Notes under the pieces: model-generated
What the model was told of the DNA's origin: nothing
Databases searched by the model: none
Seen by the model: the letters and a program-made list of their open reading frames with translations, nothing else
Assembly (NCBI GenBank): GCA_022824305.1
Contig: JAJEAD010000097.1
Location: 62,001-126,000, forward strand
DNA: 64,000 bases
Source: Gammaproteobacteria bacterium
GTDB taxonomy: Bacteria; Pseudomonadota; Gammaproteobacteria; HK1
Reading direction: 5' to 3'
Part shown: positions 42,102 to 54,184 of the stretch, piece after piece
How positions within the stretch are numbered: the first letter of the stretch is position 1
Layout of the letters: the number at the start of each line of letters is the position of its first letter
Position numbers and translations under genes: made by a program

Positions 42102-43412
42102 ATGCATCAACTCACGACTGTGGGCGCACATCTGTCGATGTCGATGTTGATGGTGACGCTCCGGGCAAATGCGCCCGAAGGCGAAGCGGCGCGGCGACGG
42201 CATTGCCTTCACCGCCCCGCGCTGCTTGCCGCTCTGGCCGCGTTCGCGGGCCTCGGCCTGTTCGCGCCCGGGCTGGCGGCGCAGATTCCGGCCATCGAGT
42301 ATCGCGTGGCGAGTGTCCGCGTGATGGGAGTCGAGTTCCCCGTCATGCTTCCCCGGGGGTTCGAGATCGAGCTCCTGAATCAGGACCTGCAGGGTCCCCG
42401 CCTTCTGACATTCGGTCCGGGGGGAGACCTCTTTGCGGGTTCCCGATCCGGAAAGGTGTACCGCCTGACGCCGCCCTATCGGGAAGCCGGCGTGCTGGTC
42501 AGGCTCGACGACTATCCGCACAGCGTGGCGTTCCGCGAGGGCGAGATTCTCATAGCCCGCACCGCCGGCCTCCATCGCGCGCCCTGGCGCCCCGGCCAGG
42601 AGAGCCTCGATGCGCGGGACCTCACCCTGCTTGCGGCCCTCCCGGGCGGATGGGGACACAACTCGCGCACCGTGCGGGTGGGACCGGACCGCCGCGTCTA
42701 CGCAAGCCTCGGTATCCGGGGCAACTGCTCGAACGAGTACCTCGGGGCCGACTATCCCTTCGATCGCCGCCGCGGCGGCATCCTGGTGCTGGACGAGACG
42801 GGGGGCGAGGCCCGTTGGTCGGCCTTCGCCACGGGCTTGCGCAACCCGGTCGGCTTCGACTGGCACCCGGTCACGGGAGAGATGTTCGCGAGCAACAACG
42901 GTCCGGACCACCTGGGCTTCGAGCTTCCGCCGGAGTACTTCAGCCGCATCGAATCGGGTTCCTTTCACGGCATGCCGTGGTATCAGTACGACGGCGTCCG
43001 GCTTCGCCGCGACCCGTGCATCGAGAGCGACCCGCCCGCTGCGGAGCCCGTGCCTCCGGTCCTCACCTTTCCCGCCCGCAGCGCCCCCATGGCCGTCGCG
43101 TTCGTCGCTCCGGGGGCGCTCGATCCGGGTTTCACCGGCGACGCGGTGGTGGCGCTGCGCGGCTCGTGGGGCACTTTGCCGAGTGGCGGCTACTCGGGCG
43201 ATCCCGGCACCCGCCGCCATCCCAAGCTGGTGCTCGTACGCTTCGACCAGGGCGCGGCACGGCGGGTCGACGATCTCGTCACCGGCTTCCAGCTCTCCGA
43301 CGGGCGTCGTTGGGCGCGGCCGGTGGGCGTCGCCTTCGGCTCCGACGGCGCGCTCTACTTCACCAGCGACGAGGGCGTGCACGGACTCTTCCGCATGCGG
43401 CGCATCGAGTGA
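42102..43412 (+). CDS. Periplasmic PQQ-type sugar (glucose/sorbosone) dehydrogenase
   Basis: The 436-residue protein is exported: a basic stretch, then LLAALAAFAGLGLFAPGLAAQ with cleavage near AAQ. The rest follows the six-bladed beta-propeller of glucose/sorbosone dehydrogenases: RLLTFGPGGDLFAGSRSGKVYRL, WGHNSRTVRVGPDRRVYASLG, FATGLRNPVGFDWHP with the conserved RNP, and GRRWARPVGVAFGSDGALYFTSD. The His in the ARTAGL/WGHNSR region would be the base in soluble glucose dehydrogenase. PQQ synthesis genes are not in the window. The start is uncertain; several ATGs lie between 42102 and 42153. Confidence 0.85.
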   Translation: MHQLTTVGAHLSMSMLMVTLRANAPEGEAARRRHCLHRPALLAALAAFAGLGLFAPGLAAQIPAIEYRVASVRVMGVEFPVMLPRGFEIELLNQDLQGPRLLTFGPGGDLFAGSRSGKVYRLTPPYREAGVLVRLDDYPHSVAFREGEILIARTAGLHRAPWRPGQESLDARDLTLLAALPGGWGHNSRTVRVGPDRRVYASLGIRGNCSNEYLGADYPFDRRRGGILVLDETGGEARWSAFATGLRNPVGFDWHPVTGEMFASNNGPDHLGFELPPEYFSRIESGSFHGMPWYQYDGVRLRRDPCIESDPPAAEPVPPVLTFPARSAPMAVAFVAPGALDPGFTGDAVVALRGSWGTLPSGGYSGDPGTRRHPKLVLVRFDQGAARRVDDLVTGFQLSDGRRWARPVGVAFGSDGALYFTSDEGVHGLFRMRRIE

Positions 43413-43512
43413 CGCTTTCCGCTCACGAGGTTCGCCGGGGCGGCGCCAGGGCCCGCGACACCCTCCCTCCGGGCGCCGCCGCCCGGGAGGGGTGCGCTCG
43501 GAGGCGCTGAGG

Positions 43513-44412
43513 ATGGCGATTCCCTTCCACTACGAGGAGAAGGTCGACTACGGGGCCGTCAGGTGGGTGAGTCCCATGATTCGCCGCGTCGTCGCGGCGA
43601 ATCCGAGCGCCTTCACCTATCACGGCACCGGCACCTACATCATCGGATCCGGTTCGGTCGCGGTGGTGGATCCCGGTCCCGATCTGCCGGATCACGTCGA
43701 TGCCATCGTCGCCGCCACGCGCGGGGAGCGAATCACCCACATTCTCGTAACGCACACCCACGTCGACCACTCGCCCGCCACCCGCGCGCTCAAGGCGCGA
43801 CTCGAGGCGCCGAGCTTCGGATACGGGCCGCACGGAAGGGGCCGTTTCGAGTCCGGCGAGGAGGTGGAGGAGGGCGCGGACCGGGACTTTGCGCCCGACG
43901 TGGAGGTGCGCGACGGCGACGTGGTGCGGGGGGAAGGCTGGTCGGTGGAATGCGTGCACACTCCCGGCCACACGTCGAACCACATCTGCTACCGGTTGCG
44001 CGAGGAAGGCGCGCTGTTCAGCGGAGATCACGTGATGGGGTGGAGCACGACCATCGTCTCTCCTCCCGACGGCGACATGGGCGACTACATGCGGAGCCTC
44101 GAACGCCTGCTCGCCGGAGAAGACGAGCGCTTCTGGCCGACCCACGGTCCTTCGATTCCCGACCCCCGGGCCTTCGTGCGCGCATGCCTGGCGCATCGCC
44201 GGCAGCGCTTCGACGAGATTTCCCGTTGTCTGTCGAAGGGAATGGAGCGCGTCGAGGAGATGGTTCCGGTCATCTACCGCGAGCTTCCGCGCGCAATGCA
44301 CCCCGCCGCCGCCCGCCAGGTCTTCGCGGCGCTTCTCTACCTCGTGGAGGAGGGGCGTGCGGCCTGCGTGGACGCCCTCGGCGTCGGCGCGCGCTATCGT
44401 CCCGTAGCGTGA
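43513..44412 (+). CDS. MBL-fold metallo-hydrolase
   Basis: This 299-residue protein of the metallo-beta-lactamase fold carries the zinc motif THTHVDH (HxHxDH), followed by a second histidine in HTPGHTSNHIC and an aspartate in LFSGDHVMGW. These are the five ligands of a binuclear zinc centre. The residues THGPSIPDP near residue 220 contribute the last His. Family members act as glyoxalase II-like thioesterases, RNases or lactonases. The domain arrangement, with a helical tail of 80 residues, resembles LACTB2-type hydrolases. No clear partner gene is adjacent. Confidence 0.9.
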   Translation: MAIPFHYEEKVDYGAVRWVSPMIRRVVAANPSAFTYHGTGTYIIGSGSVAVVDPGPDLPDHVDAIVAATRGERITHILVTHTHVDHSPATRALKARLEAPSFGYGPHGRGRFESGEEVEEGADRDFAPDVEVRDGDVVRGEGWSVECVHTPGHTSNHICYRLREEGALFSGDHVMGWSTTIVSPPDGDMGDYMRSLERLLAGEDERFWPTHGPSIPDPRAFVRACLAHRRQRFDEISRCLSKGMERVEEMVPVIYRELPRAMHPAAARQVFAALLYLVEEGRAACVDALGVGARYRPVA

Positions 44413-44690
44413 CGCGGCATCGCTCCGGATCCGCGGTCGAAGCGTTTCCGGCCCTGCCATCCGCGGGCGCGCCGCAGTATCCGTCCCCGGACTCGCGGAT
44501 TCAGCCGCAATGTCTCACCGAATCTCGTCGTGAGGGCGCCACGGTGCCGTGGCATCGGGTCGCGCGGAGCGAGAGACGCTGAAGTCGCAGCCGGCACTGC
44601 GTTGCGGCGGCTCGAGGGAGCACGGCCCGCCAACGCGAGCGGACAGGCGTCCGTCCGCCAGGAAGTCGGTGAGACATCAGGGTTAGAGCC

Positions 44691-46484
44691 ATGGCCAGCC
44701 ACCCCGACACCCTGATTCCGAGCGGGAGCCTGCGCGCGCTCCGCGATCTGCTGCCCTATCTCTGGCCGGCCGGCCAGTGGCGGATGCGTACCCGCGTGGT
44801 GCTGGCGCTGTCGATGCTCGCGGGGTCCAAGATCACGCTGGTCTTCGTGCCGGTGATCTTCGGGCGCGCGGTCGACGCCCTCGGCGCCGACGCGCTTGCG
44901 ACGGCGGCGGCTCTCCCCGTGGGGCTCATTCTCGCCTACGGACTCGCGAGGGTGCTGTCGCTCGTCTTCGGCCAGCTCCGCGACGCGCTCTTCGCGCGCG
45001 TCGGCCAGCGGGCCATCCGAACCGTCGCGCTGAAGGTGTTCCGCCACCTCCACGCCCTGTCCCTGCACTTCCACCTCGGCCGGCAGACCGGGGGCCTGAG
45101 CCGTTCGATCGAACGCGGCACCAAGTCCATCGAGATGCTGCTGCGCTTCAGCCTCTTCAACGTGCTGCCGACCTCGCTGGAGATCGCGCTCGTCTTCGGA
45201 ATCCTCTGGGGCTTGCTCGATTTCCGGATCGCCGCCGTCACCCTGCTCACGGTCACCGCCTACATCCTGTTCACGGTGAGGGTCACCGAGTGGAGGCTCG
45301 AGTTCCGGCGGCGAATGAACGAGCGGGACAACCAGGCCAACACCCGGGCCATCGACAGCCTGCTCAACTTCGAAACCGTGAAGTACTTCGGCAACGAGGA
45401 GCACGAAGCGCGGCGCTTCGACCGTGCCATGGCCGGTTACGAGGACGCGTCGGTCAAGAGCCAGACCTCGCTCGCGCTCCTCAGCATCGGCCAGGGCGTG
45501 CTGGTTGCCGTCGGCCTGACGCTGGTGATGTACCTGGCGGGGCTCGGCATCGTCGACGGACGCATGACGGTGGGGGACTTCGTGATGGTGAACACCTATC
45601 TCATGCAGCTCTATCAGCCGCTCAACTTCTTCGGTTTCGTCTACCGCGAGATAAAGCAGGGGCTCATCGACATCGAGAAGATGTTCGAGCTTCTGCGCGT
45701 CGAGGCGGACATCGGCGACATCCCGCAGGCGCCTCCCCTGCGCCTGCACGGGGGCGAGGTTCGCTTCGAGGACGTATCCTTCGGCTACGAGGGGCGACCT
45801 CCCATCTTCGAGCGCCTGAGCCTGGCCATACCCGCCGGGACGACGGTGGCGCTGGTCGGGGCCTCGGGCGCGGGAAAGTCCACCCTTTCGCGCCTGCTCT
45901 ATCGTTTCTATGACGTTGACGGAGGCGCCATCCGGATCGACGGCCAGGACCTGCGCGGCGTGAGCCAGTCTTCGTTGCGTGCGGCGATCGGCGTGGTGCC
46001 GCAGGACACAGTGCTGTTCAACGACAGCATCTACTACAACATCGCGTACGGACGTCCGGACGCCTCCCCGTCGGAAGTCGAGAACGCGGCGCGGCTGGCC
46101 CACATCCACGACTTCGTCCTGGGTCTTCCGGACGGCTATCAGACGATCGTCGGCGAGCGCGGCCTCAAGCTCTCCGGCGGCGAGAAGCAGCGGGTCGCCA
46201 TCGCGCGCACCGTGCTCAAGGACCCGCGCCTGCTGATCTTCGACGAGGCCACTTCAGCGCTGGACTCGCGCACCGAGAGCGAGATTCAGGCCAACCTCGA
46301 AGCCCTCTCCCGAGGCCGCACCACCCTGGTGATTGCCCATCGCCTGTCGACGGTGGTGGGCGCGGACGAGATCCTGGTGCTCGACGAGGGGCGGATAGTC
46401 GAGCGCGGCCGTCACTCCGCCCTGCTCGCAGGGAGGGGCCGATACGCCGAAATGTGGCGCCGCCAGCAGGAGGAGTCGGGCTGA
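44691..46484 (+). CDS. Atm1/HMT1-like ABC exporter (fused permease and ATPase)
   Basis: The 597-residue half-transporter has six membrane helices (about 20-315) followed by the ATPase. Signs of the Atm1 class are [19 protein letters not shown] and [18 protein letters not shown]. The ATPase has Walker A (GASGAGKST), signature LSGGEKQR and Walker [13 protein letters not shown]. Family members export glutathione-linked persulfides or metal conjugates used in iron-sulfur assembly and metal tolerance. It lies 231 bp before a 2Fe-2S ferredoxin gene. The ATG 44691 opens with MASHPDT, plausible for the family. Confidence 0.93.
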   Translation: MASHPDTLIPSGSLRALRDLLPYLWPAGQWRMRTRVVLALSMLAGSKITLVFVPVIFGRAVDALGADALATAAALPVGLILAYGLARVLSLVFGQLRDALFARVGQRAIRTVALKVFRHLHALSLHFHLGRQTGGLSRSIERGTKSIEMLLRFSLFNVLPTSLEIALVFGILWGLLDFRIAAVTLLTVTAYILFTVRVTEWRLEFRRRMNERDNQANTRAIDSLLNFETVKYFGNEEHEARRFDRAMAGYEDASVKSQTSLALLSIGQGVLVAVGLTLVMYLAGLGIVDGRMTVGDFVMVNTYLMQLYQPLNFFGFVYREIKQGLIDIEKMFELLRVEADIGDIPQAPPLRLHGGEVRFEDVSFGYEGRPPIFERLSLAIPAGTTVALVGASGAGKSTLSRLLYRFYDVDGGAIRIDGQDLRGVSQSSLRAAIGVVPQDTVLFNDSIYYNIAYGRPDASPSEVENAARLAHIHDFVLGLPDGYQTIVGERGLKLSGGEKQRVAIARTVLKDPRLLIFDEATSALDSRTESEIQANLEALSRGRTTLVIAHRLSTVVGADEILVLDEGRIVERGRHSALLAGRGRYAEMWRRQQEESG

Positions 46485-46715
46485 CGCGCGAAGACGAGGC
46501 AAGGCCGGACGCGCGTGCCCGGTCCCCGTCGGGGCCAACGGCCGGGGGGCTTCCTCATGCGAGTCCGTCGTGCTTGCCCGAAGGCGGACGCGGGACCGGG
46601 CTCCGCCGGGCGGGCAACGAGCCCGGGCCGGCGCGCAGCGTCGACGATGCGTTCTCCAACGGCGAGGATGTCGGAGCCGGACCGATCTCCGGCGGCCCGG
46701 GTCGCTGCGTGTAGA

Positions 46716-47150
46716 ATGCGCGCCGCCCGAGAAGCGCAACCGGACCTGAGCGTGAACAAGCAGGCGCGTCCCGTACCCGACAGATCCGTGTTCCTGGCCC
46801 GCAAGGTAGCGGAGCTCAAGATTGGCGAGGTCCGGCGTCACATCTTCCTGTGCGCGGACCAGAGCGATCCCAAGTGCTCCACCCGGGATGACAGCCTCGA
46901 CTCCTGGAGCTTCCTCAAGCGGCGCCTGAGCGAGCTGGGCCTCGTCGACGACGGCAGCGTGTACCGGACGAAGGCGAACTGCCTGCGGGTGTGCCAGCAG
47001 GGTCCGATCGCGGTCGTGTATCCCGACGGGGTGTGGTACCGGGGCTGCACTCCCGAGGTGCTCGAGCGGATCATCCAGGAGCACCTGATCGGCGGCCGGC
47101 CGGTGGCGGAGTACGCGTTCTTCACCCACGCGCTGCCCGAGCCGGCGTGA
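46716..47150 (+). CDS. Thioredoxin-like (2Fe-2S) ferredoxin
   Basis: The protein has 144 residues with its ATG at 46716, though GTG 46752 is an alternative start. It belongs to the thioredoxin-like 2Fe-2S ferredoxin family: the ligands follow [18 protein letters not shown] and [19 protein letters not shown], i.e. four cysteines in a C-x8-C then C-x3-C pattern. The final segment [18 protein letters not shown] is the family C terminus. Electron-transfer partners are unknown; two neighbours, Atm1-like and polB, do not form a clear operon. Confidence 0.88.
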   Translation: MRAAREAQPDLSVNKQARPVPDRSVFLARKVAELKIGEVRRHIFLCADQSDPKCSTRDDSLDSWSFLKRRLSELGLVDDGSVYRTKANCLRVCQQGPIAVVYPDGVWYRGCTPEVLERIIQEHLIGGRPVAEYAFFTHALPEPA

Positions 47151-47196
47151 ATCGCTCTCCGGATCGGCGTTCCGGCGGGGATATCGCCGGCGGCTG

Positions 47197-49524
47197 ATGC
47201 CGGAGGTCTCGCTCGACTGCTTTCTCCTCACGCGCCAGTGGCGTGACACTCCCGCCGGGCTCGAGCTCTCCTTCTGGGGGCGCTCGGAATCGGGACCGGT
47301 CCGGGTGATCGTGGAGGGCGAGTCCGCGGTCGCATTCATTCCGCACGAGGCGGCGCTTCCCTCGCCCCTCGGCGAAGATTCGGACGTCGCACGACGCCCG
47401 CTCGCGCTCCGCGATCTCGCGGGGGGAGCGGTGGACGGGCTGTACTTCCGCTTCCAGCGCGCGCTCACCGAAGCGCGCGATCGGCTGCGCCGGCACGGCG
47501 TGCAGGTCTTCGAATCGGATCTCAAGCCGAGCGACCGCTACCTGATGGAGCGCTTCGTCACCGCCGCCTTCAACGTTCGGGGGGTTCCGCGTGCGCGGGA
47601 CCATCACCTCGAGTTCCGAAACCCCGCGATCACGCGCGCTTCGTTCCGGCCCCGTCTCGCGTACGCCGTCATCGACATCGAGACCTCGGGCTTCGATGGC
47701 GAGCTCTACTCGATCGCGGTGTGCGCGGGGCGCCGGCGCCGCGTGTTCATGGTCAGCGACCGGGCGCTCGACGCCCCCGATCTCGGGCTGGTCTGCTGCC
47801 ACGACGAGCGCGAAGTTCTGCGGTGCTTCTTCCACTGGATGAGCGGGGCCGATCCCGACCTCATTCTCGGCTGGAACGTGCTGAACTTCGATCTCGACTT
47901 CCTGCAACGGCGCTGCGAGGCGCTCAGGCTGGGGTTCGCGCTCGCGCGTGGAGGCGAGGGGGCGCGCATCCTCGAGCCCCAGTCGCCGGCCGGGGTGCGG
48001 GTCGCCCGGGTTCCGGGGCGCGTGGTGCTCGACGGGATCGACCTGCTGCGCGCCGCCTTCTGGCCCTTGGAGAGCTTCGAGCTCGAGCATGTCGCCCGCA
48101 CGATGCTCGGAAAGGGAAAGCGGCTCGCTCCCGGCACCGACAAGCTGGCCGAGATCCGTCGTCTGTACCGGGAGGACCCCGTCGAGCTGGCCCGCTACAA
48201 CCTGGAGGACTGCCGCCTCGTCGAGGACATCTTCGAGCACGCGCACCTGGTGGACTTCGCCATGCGCCGGGCCGAGATGACCGGACTCGCGATGGACCGC
48301 CTGGGGGGATCCGTCGCCGCGTTCGACCACCTCTACCTGCCCCGCCTGCATCGGCGCGGCCGGGTGGCGCGCGACGTCGGGGCCGCTCCCGGGGACTCCG
48401 GGGGCAGTCCCGGCGGCTACGTCCTCGACTCCCGCCCCGGTCTCTACGACGACGTCCTGCTGCTCGACTTCAAGAGCCTGTACCCGAGCATCATCCGCAC
48501 CTTCCGGATCGATCCCTTCGGACTCGCCGATCCGGGAAGCGATCCGGTACCGGGATTCTCCGGGGCCTCCTTCGCGCGCGAGGGCGCCATCCTTCCCGAG
48601 CTGGTGGCCGAGCTCGGGGCGGTGCGCGAGGAGGCGAAGGCGGCCGGCGACGCCGCGCTCTCCCAGGCGGTCAAGATCCTGATGAACTCGTTCTACGGAG
48701 TGCTCGGCGCCGGAGGCTGCCGCTTCTTCGATTCCCGGCTCGCCACCAGCATCACCCGCCGCGGGCACGAGATCATCCAGCAGAGCCGGGACTTCATCGA
48801 GGCCCGCGGCTATTCCGTCATCTACGGCGATACCGACTCGCTCTTCCTGCACCTTCGATCCGCGGGCGGTGAGGAGAGGGCCGCGGCCACCGGGCAGGAG
48901 CTCGCGGACGCGCTCAATGCCTGGTGGCGGGAGCGGATCGCGGCGGAGCACCGTCTCGAGTCCTTCCTCGAGGTCGAGTTCGAGATCCACTTCCTGCGCT
49001 TCCTCATGCCCACCGTGCGCGGCGAGCGCACCGGCAGCAAGAAGCGCTACGCGGGACTGGTGCGCACGAAGAGCGGTGAGCCGGAGGTGGTGTTCAAGGG
49101 GCTGGAGAGCGTGCGCACCGACTGGACCCCGCTCGCGCGAACCTTCCAGCGCGAGCTCTACCGGAGGGTGTTCCTGGACGAACCCTTCGAGTCCTACGTC
49201 CGGGAAGTGCTGGAAGACCTCCTGGCGGGACGCCTCGACGAGCAGCTCGTCTACCGCAAGCGCCTGCGCCGGCCCGTTGCGGAGTACACCCACAACGTGC
49301 CGCCCCACGTGCAGGCAGCGGCGAAGCTCGCGCGTCCCGGCCGCTGGGTGAGCTACGTGATCACCCGCAACGGCCCCGAGCCGGTCTCCGGCGCCGGGGA
49401 GCCGTGCCGGCCCGACTACGAGCACTACCGGGAACGCCAGCTCGCCCCCGCCGCGGACGGCATCCTGCACTTCCTCGACACCAGCTTCGCGCAGATCACG
49501 GATACCCAGCTCCGGATGTTCTGA
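47197..49524 (+). CDS. polB: DNA polymerase II (family B)
   Basis: This 775-residue polymerase is close to the E. coli Pol II length. Exonuclease motifs are AVIDIETSGF and GWNVLNFDLDFL with YNLEDCRLV; polymerase motifs are LLLDFKSLYPSIIRTF (A), KILMNSFYGVLG (B) and IYGDTDSLFLH (C). The N-terminal domain (about 1-150) matches the gammaproteobacterial Pol II. It restarts replication at lesions and is usually SOS-regulated; no clear LexA box was identified by eye upstream. The start is ATG 47197. Confidence 0.93.
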   Translation: MPEVSLDCFLLTRQWRDTPAGLELSFWGRSESGPVRVIVEGESAVAFIPHEAALPSPLGEDSDVARRPLALRDLAGGAVDGLYFRFQRALTEARDRLRRHGVQVFESDLKPSDRYLMERFVTAAFNVRGVPRARDHHLEFRNPAITRASFRPRLAYAVIDIETSGFDGELYSIAVCAGRRRRVFMVSDRALDAPDLGLVCCHDEREVLRCFFHWMSGADPDLILGWNVLNFDLDFLQRRCEALRLGFALARGGEGARILEPQSPAGVRVARVPGRVVLDGIDLLRAAFWPLESFELEHVARTMLGKGKRLAPGTDKLAEIRRLYREDPVELARYNLEDCRLVEDIFEHAHLVDFAMRRAEMTGLAMDRLGGSVAAFDHLYLPRLHRRGRVARDVGAAPGDSGGSPGGYVLDSRPGLYDDVLLLDFKSLYPSIIRTFRIDPFGLADPGSDPVPGFSGASFAREGAILPELVAELGAVREEAKAAGDAALSQAVKILMNSFYGVLGAGGCRFFDSRLATSITRRGHEIIQQSRDFIEARGYSVIYGDTDSLFLHLRSAGGEERAAATGQELADALNAWWRERIAAEHRLESFLEVEFEIHFLRFLMPTVRGERTGSKKRYAGLVRTKSGEPEVVFKGLESVRTDWTPLARTFQRELYRRVFLDEPFESYVREVLEDLLAGRLDEQLVYRKRLRRPVAEYTHNVPPHVQAAAKLARPGRWVSYVITRNGPEPVSGAGEPCRPDYEHYRERQLAPAADGILHFLDTSFAQITDTQLRMF

Positions 49525-49661
49525 CAGCGACCGGCCGGCGCCCGCTTCCGCGCGCTCGCCGCGACGCCGGGTGGAACAGTGCGGAACCTGAGGCACCCAC
49601 GCCTCTCGCCCGGGAGGGCTGTGATAGCCTTCCCCGGGATCCCGCCCGGCTACTGCGCCCC

Positions 49662-51461
<1,800 letters not shown>

Positions 51462-51530
51462 GGGCCACAGGCGCCGTGCTTTCGGGGGTGGAGATCCCGG
51501 GACGGTGAGCGGCAACCCCGCTGACGCCTC

Positions 51531-52760
51531 GTGACGGCTCGCAGCCCGGCCGCGGCCTCCCGGAGGCCGACGGCGGGTAGAAGCGCCCGCGTTGCTCCCG
51601 AGCGCGCTTCGCTGCCCTCCGGCGCGGGCGAAGGCGCCGGGCTCTACGTTCACGTTCCCTTCTGCTCCGCGATATGCCCCTACTGCGACTTCGCGGTGAG
51701 CGTCGGAGCAGCGCCCCGGCGCGAAGCCTTCGTTCGGGATCTCCTCCGCGAGATCGCGCTGTGGCGAGAGTGGCGGGAGCCCTTCGACACCGTCTACCTC
51801 GGGGGCGGCACGCCCTCCATTCTCGGCGCCGGCCAGCTCGGCCGGCTGCTCGACGCGGTGCGCAGCCACCTCCCGGTGCGGGACGATGCCCGCATCTTCT
51901 TGGAAGCCAATCCGGAAGACGTGGCGCACGAGGCGGTGTCGGCCTGGCGGCGCCTGGGCGTGCACACCCTGAGCCTCGGCGTGCAGTCCTTCGACGACCG
52001 CGAGCTGCGATTCCTCGGCCGCCGCCACGACGCTGCCCACGCGCAGGGCGCGGTCCGCGAGTGCGTGGCGGCGGGCTTCGACACGATGTCCCTCGACCTC
52101 ATCTTCGGCCTGCCCGACCAGTCGGCGGACACCCTGCGCGCGAGCCTCGACACCGCGGTTGCGCTCGGTCCCGATCACGTGTCCTGCTACCAGTTGACGG
52201 TGCACGAAGGCACCGCATTCGGGAGGCGCCGCGCCCGCGGCCGGCTGGTGGAGATGCCCGAGGACGAGCAGGCCGCGCGCTACGCGCTGATCCATCAAGT
52301 GCTCGCCCGCGGGGGATGGCGCGCGTACGAGGTCAGCAACTTCGCCCGGGCGCCGCGCCATCGATCGCGGCACAACATGAAGTACTGGCGGCACCTGCCG
52401 TACCTGGGGCTCGGCCCCTCCGCCCACTCCTTCGACGGCGCGCGACGCTGGTGGAACCACCGCGGCATCGAGGCCTACCGGGCCGCGCTCGACCGGGATG
52501 AGCGTCCGGTGGCGGGGAGCGAGCGGCTCACGCGGGAGGAGCTGGCGCTCGAAGCCCTGATGTTCGGGATGCGGACCACGGAGGGCATTGACCTCCGGGA
52601 CTTCCGCAGGCGTTTCGGCGTCGACATCGCCGCGCGCAATCGCCGCTTCGTCGGCGACTGCCTCGAATCAGGTCTGCTGGAGCGGGCAGGGGATCGGCTG
52701 AAGCCCAGCACGGCGGGGCTCGCGGTCGCCGACACCCTCGCCGCGCGGCTGGAGCTCTGA
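51531..52760 (+). CDS. hemW: HemW-type radical SAM protein (putative heme chaperone)
   Basis: The 409-residue protein carries the radical-SAM cysteines in PFCSAICPYCDFA (C-x3-C-x2-C) preceded by LYVHVPF. GGGTPSIL and DLIFGLPDQ are other HemW/HemN features. HemW binds heme and probably passes it to proteins; it lacks true coproporphyrinogen III oxidase activity. A Pro-rich, Ala/Arg-rich extension of 35 residues precedes the core, so the true start could be downstream of GTG 51531. lepA followed by hemW is a core-type arrangement. Confidence 0.9.
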   Translation: MTARSPAAASRRPTAGRSARVAPERASLPSGAGEGAGLYVHVPFCSAICPYCDFAVSVGAAPRREAFVRDLLREIALWREWREPFDTVYLGGGTPSILGAGQLGRLLDAVRSHLPVRDDARIFLEANPEDVAHEAVSAWRRLGVHTLSLGVQSFDDRELRFLGRRHDAAHAQGAVRECVAAGFDTMSLDLIFGLPDQSADTLRASLDTAVALGPDHVSCYQLTVHEGTAFGRRRARGRLVEMPEDEQAARYALIHQVLARGGWRAYEVSNFARAPRHRSRHNMKYWRHLPYLGLGPSAHSFDGARRWWNHRGIEAYRAALDRDERPVAGSERLTREELALEALMFGMRTTEGIDLRDFRRRFGVDIAARNRRFVGDCLESGLLERAGDRLKPSTAGLAVADTLAARLEL

Positions 52761-52775
52761 GGTGCCTTGGCGGAT

Positions 52776-53870
52776 CTACCCGGTGGGCACGACGATGCAG
52801 TCGGCGGGCGCGAAGCAAAGATGCACCCTTTCGCCCGCGCGCCGGTTCGTCTGGCCGACGTTCTTCTCCACCACCGCGATGCGCCGTCCCCCTGCGATCC
52901 TCACGAAGAGGTGCACGTCCGCACCGAGCCAGGCGACATCGAGCACTTCGCCGGGGATTGCGTTGACCGCCCCTGACGTATCCCTTCCGTTGCCGCTCGG
53001 CGCCGATTCGAGCGCCACCCGTTCCGGTCGCACGCACACCTCGTAGCCGCCGGAGCCGCTCCGGGCCGGTTCCGGAACGATGAGCTCGAATCCTTCCTTG
53101 CACTGAAACGTGCACACGCCGCTGCCGGGTCCGTCTCCGAGACGTCCCTCGAACCAGTTCGAGCGGCCGATGAACTCCGCCACGAACTTGCTCGCCGGCC
53201 GTGCGTAGATCTCGACCGGCCTGCCCCGCTGCTCGATGTGTCCGTGGTCCATCACGATCACCTCTTCGGCGAGGCTCATCGCCTCTTCCTGGTCGTGGGT
53301 GACCACGATGGTGGTGGAGCCGACCGCGTTCAGGATCTCCTTGAGCTCGACGCGCAGTTCCTGGCGGAGCTTGGCGTCCAGGGCGGACAGGGGTTCGTCG
53401 AGGAGCATCACCTCGGGTTGCGTGGCCAGCGCACGGGCGAGCGCCACGCGCTGCTGTTGACCGCCGCTCAGGTGGGCGGGGCGCCGCTGCTCGAGACCGC
53501 TCAGCTTGACGAGCTCGAGCATTTCCGCGACGCGCTTTGGTGTCTCGTCACGGGGGAATCCCCGGTGCCGCAACCCGTAGCCCACGTTCTGCTCCACCGT
53601 CATGTGGGGGAAGAGCGCGTAGTCCTGAAAGAGCAGCCCGACGTTGCGTTCGTAGGGGCGTCTGCCGTGCATGTCCTCGTCGGAGATCCGGATTCGGCCG
53701 GCATCGAGAGTCTCGAATCCCGCGATGAGGCGAAGGGTGGTGGTCTTTCCGCAACCGCTCGGCCCGAGGAGTGAGACGATCCGGCCTCTTGCGACTTCGA
53801 ACGAGACGTCCTCGACCGCCACCACCTCGCCGAAGCGCTTGGTTATGCCCTCGACCTCGACAACGTTCAT
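52776..53870 (-). CDS. ABC transporter ATPase of the spermidine/putrescine (PotA-like) family
   Basis: The 364-residue ATPase has Walker A GPSGCGKTTT, signature LSGGQQQRV, Walker B VMLLDEPLSALD and the switch histidine VTHDQEEA. The C-terminal TOBE domain (about 250-360; YEVCVRPERVAL, EVLDVAWLGADVHLFVR) matches importers of polyamines, Fe(III) or phosphonates. It is encoded divergently from the binding protein and permeases at 54185-57032, and must energise them. Substrate class is uncertain. Confidence 0.9.
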   Translation of the reverse strand: MNVVEVEGITKRFGEVVAVEDVSFEVARGRIVSLLGPSGCGKTTTLRLIAGFETLDAGRIRISDEDMHGRRPYERNVGLLFQDYALFPHMTVEQNVGYGLRHRGFPRDETPKRVAEMLELVKLSGLEQRRPAHLSGGQQQRVALARALATQPEVMLLDEPLSALDAKLRQELRVELKEILNAVGSTTIVVTHDQEEAMSLAEEVIVMDHGHIEQRGRPVEIYARPASKFVAEFIGRSNWFEGRLGDGPGSGVCTFQCKEGFELIVPEPARSGSGGYEVCVRPERVALESAPSGNGRDTSGAVNAIPGEVLDVAWLGADVHLFVRIAGGRRIAVVEKNVGQTNRRAGERVHLCFAPADCIVVPTG

Positions 53871-54184
53871 GCTTCGTCTCTCAGGTCAGACAGATTCGGC
53901 GATCCGCCACGAGCGCGACTCCGCGCGGCGACGCGGCAGGGTCATTGTCGGCCCAGCAAGGCCGAATACCAAGGCCGCCCGCACTCGCGCCGCCTCGTGG
54001 ACCTGCGATGTACGCTCAAGCTGCGCATCGTACGCGCATCGGGTTCTTGCGGATTGACGAACGGGGCCGGAGCCGGACTCGTGCTTGGCATTCCGCAAGC
54101 GCAGCGACGATACTGCCGTAGCCCCTCGGGGGCGCCGGATCGCGCCCTCACTCCAATTCAGACCAGGTAGAGAGGTGAGAATGC
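53871..54184. promoter_or_regulatory. Divergent promoter region of the Pot-like ABC importer
   Basis: This 314-bp region lies between the ATPase gene and the binding protein gene. No gene-like frame was recognised. The ribosome-binding site GAGAGGTGAGA precedes the binding protein start. The regulatory sites for both transcripts should be here, but no palindrome stands out. Confidence 0.5.
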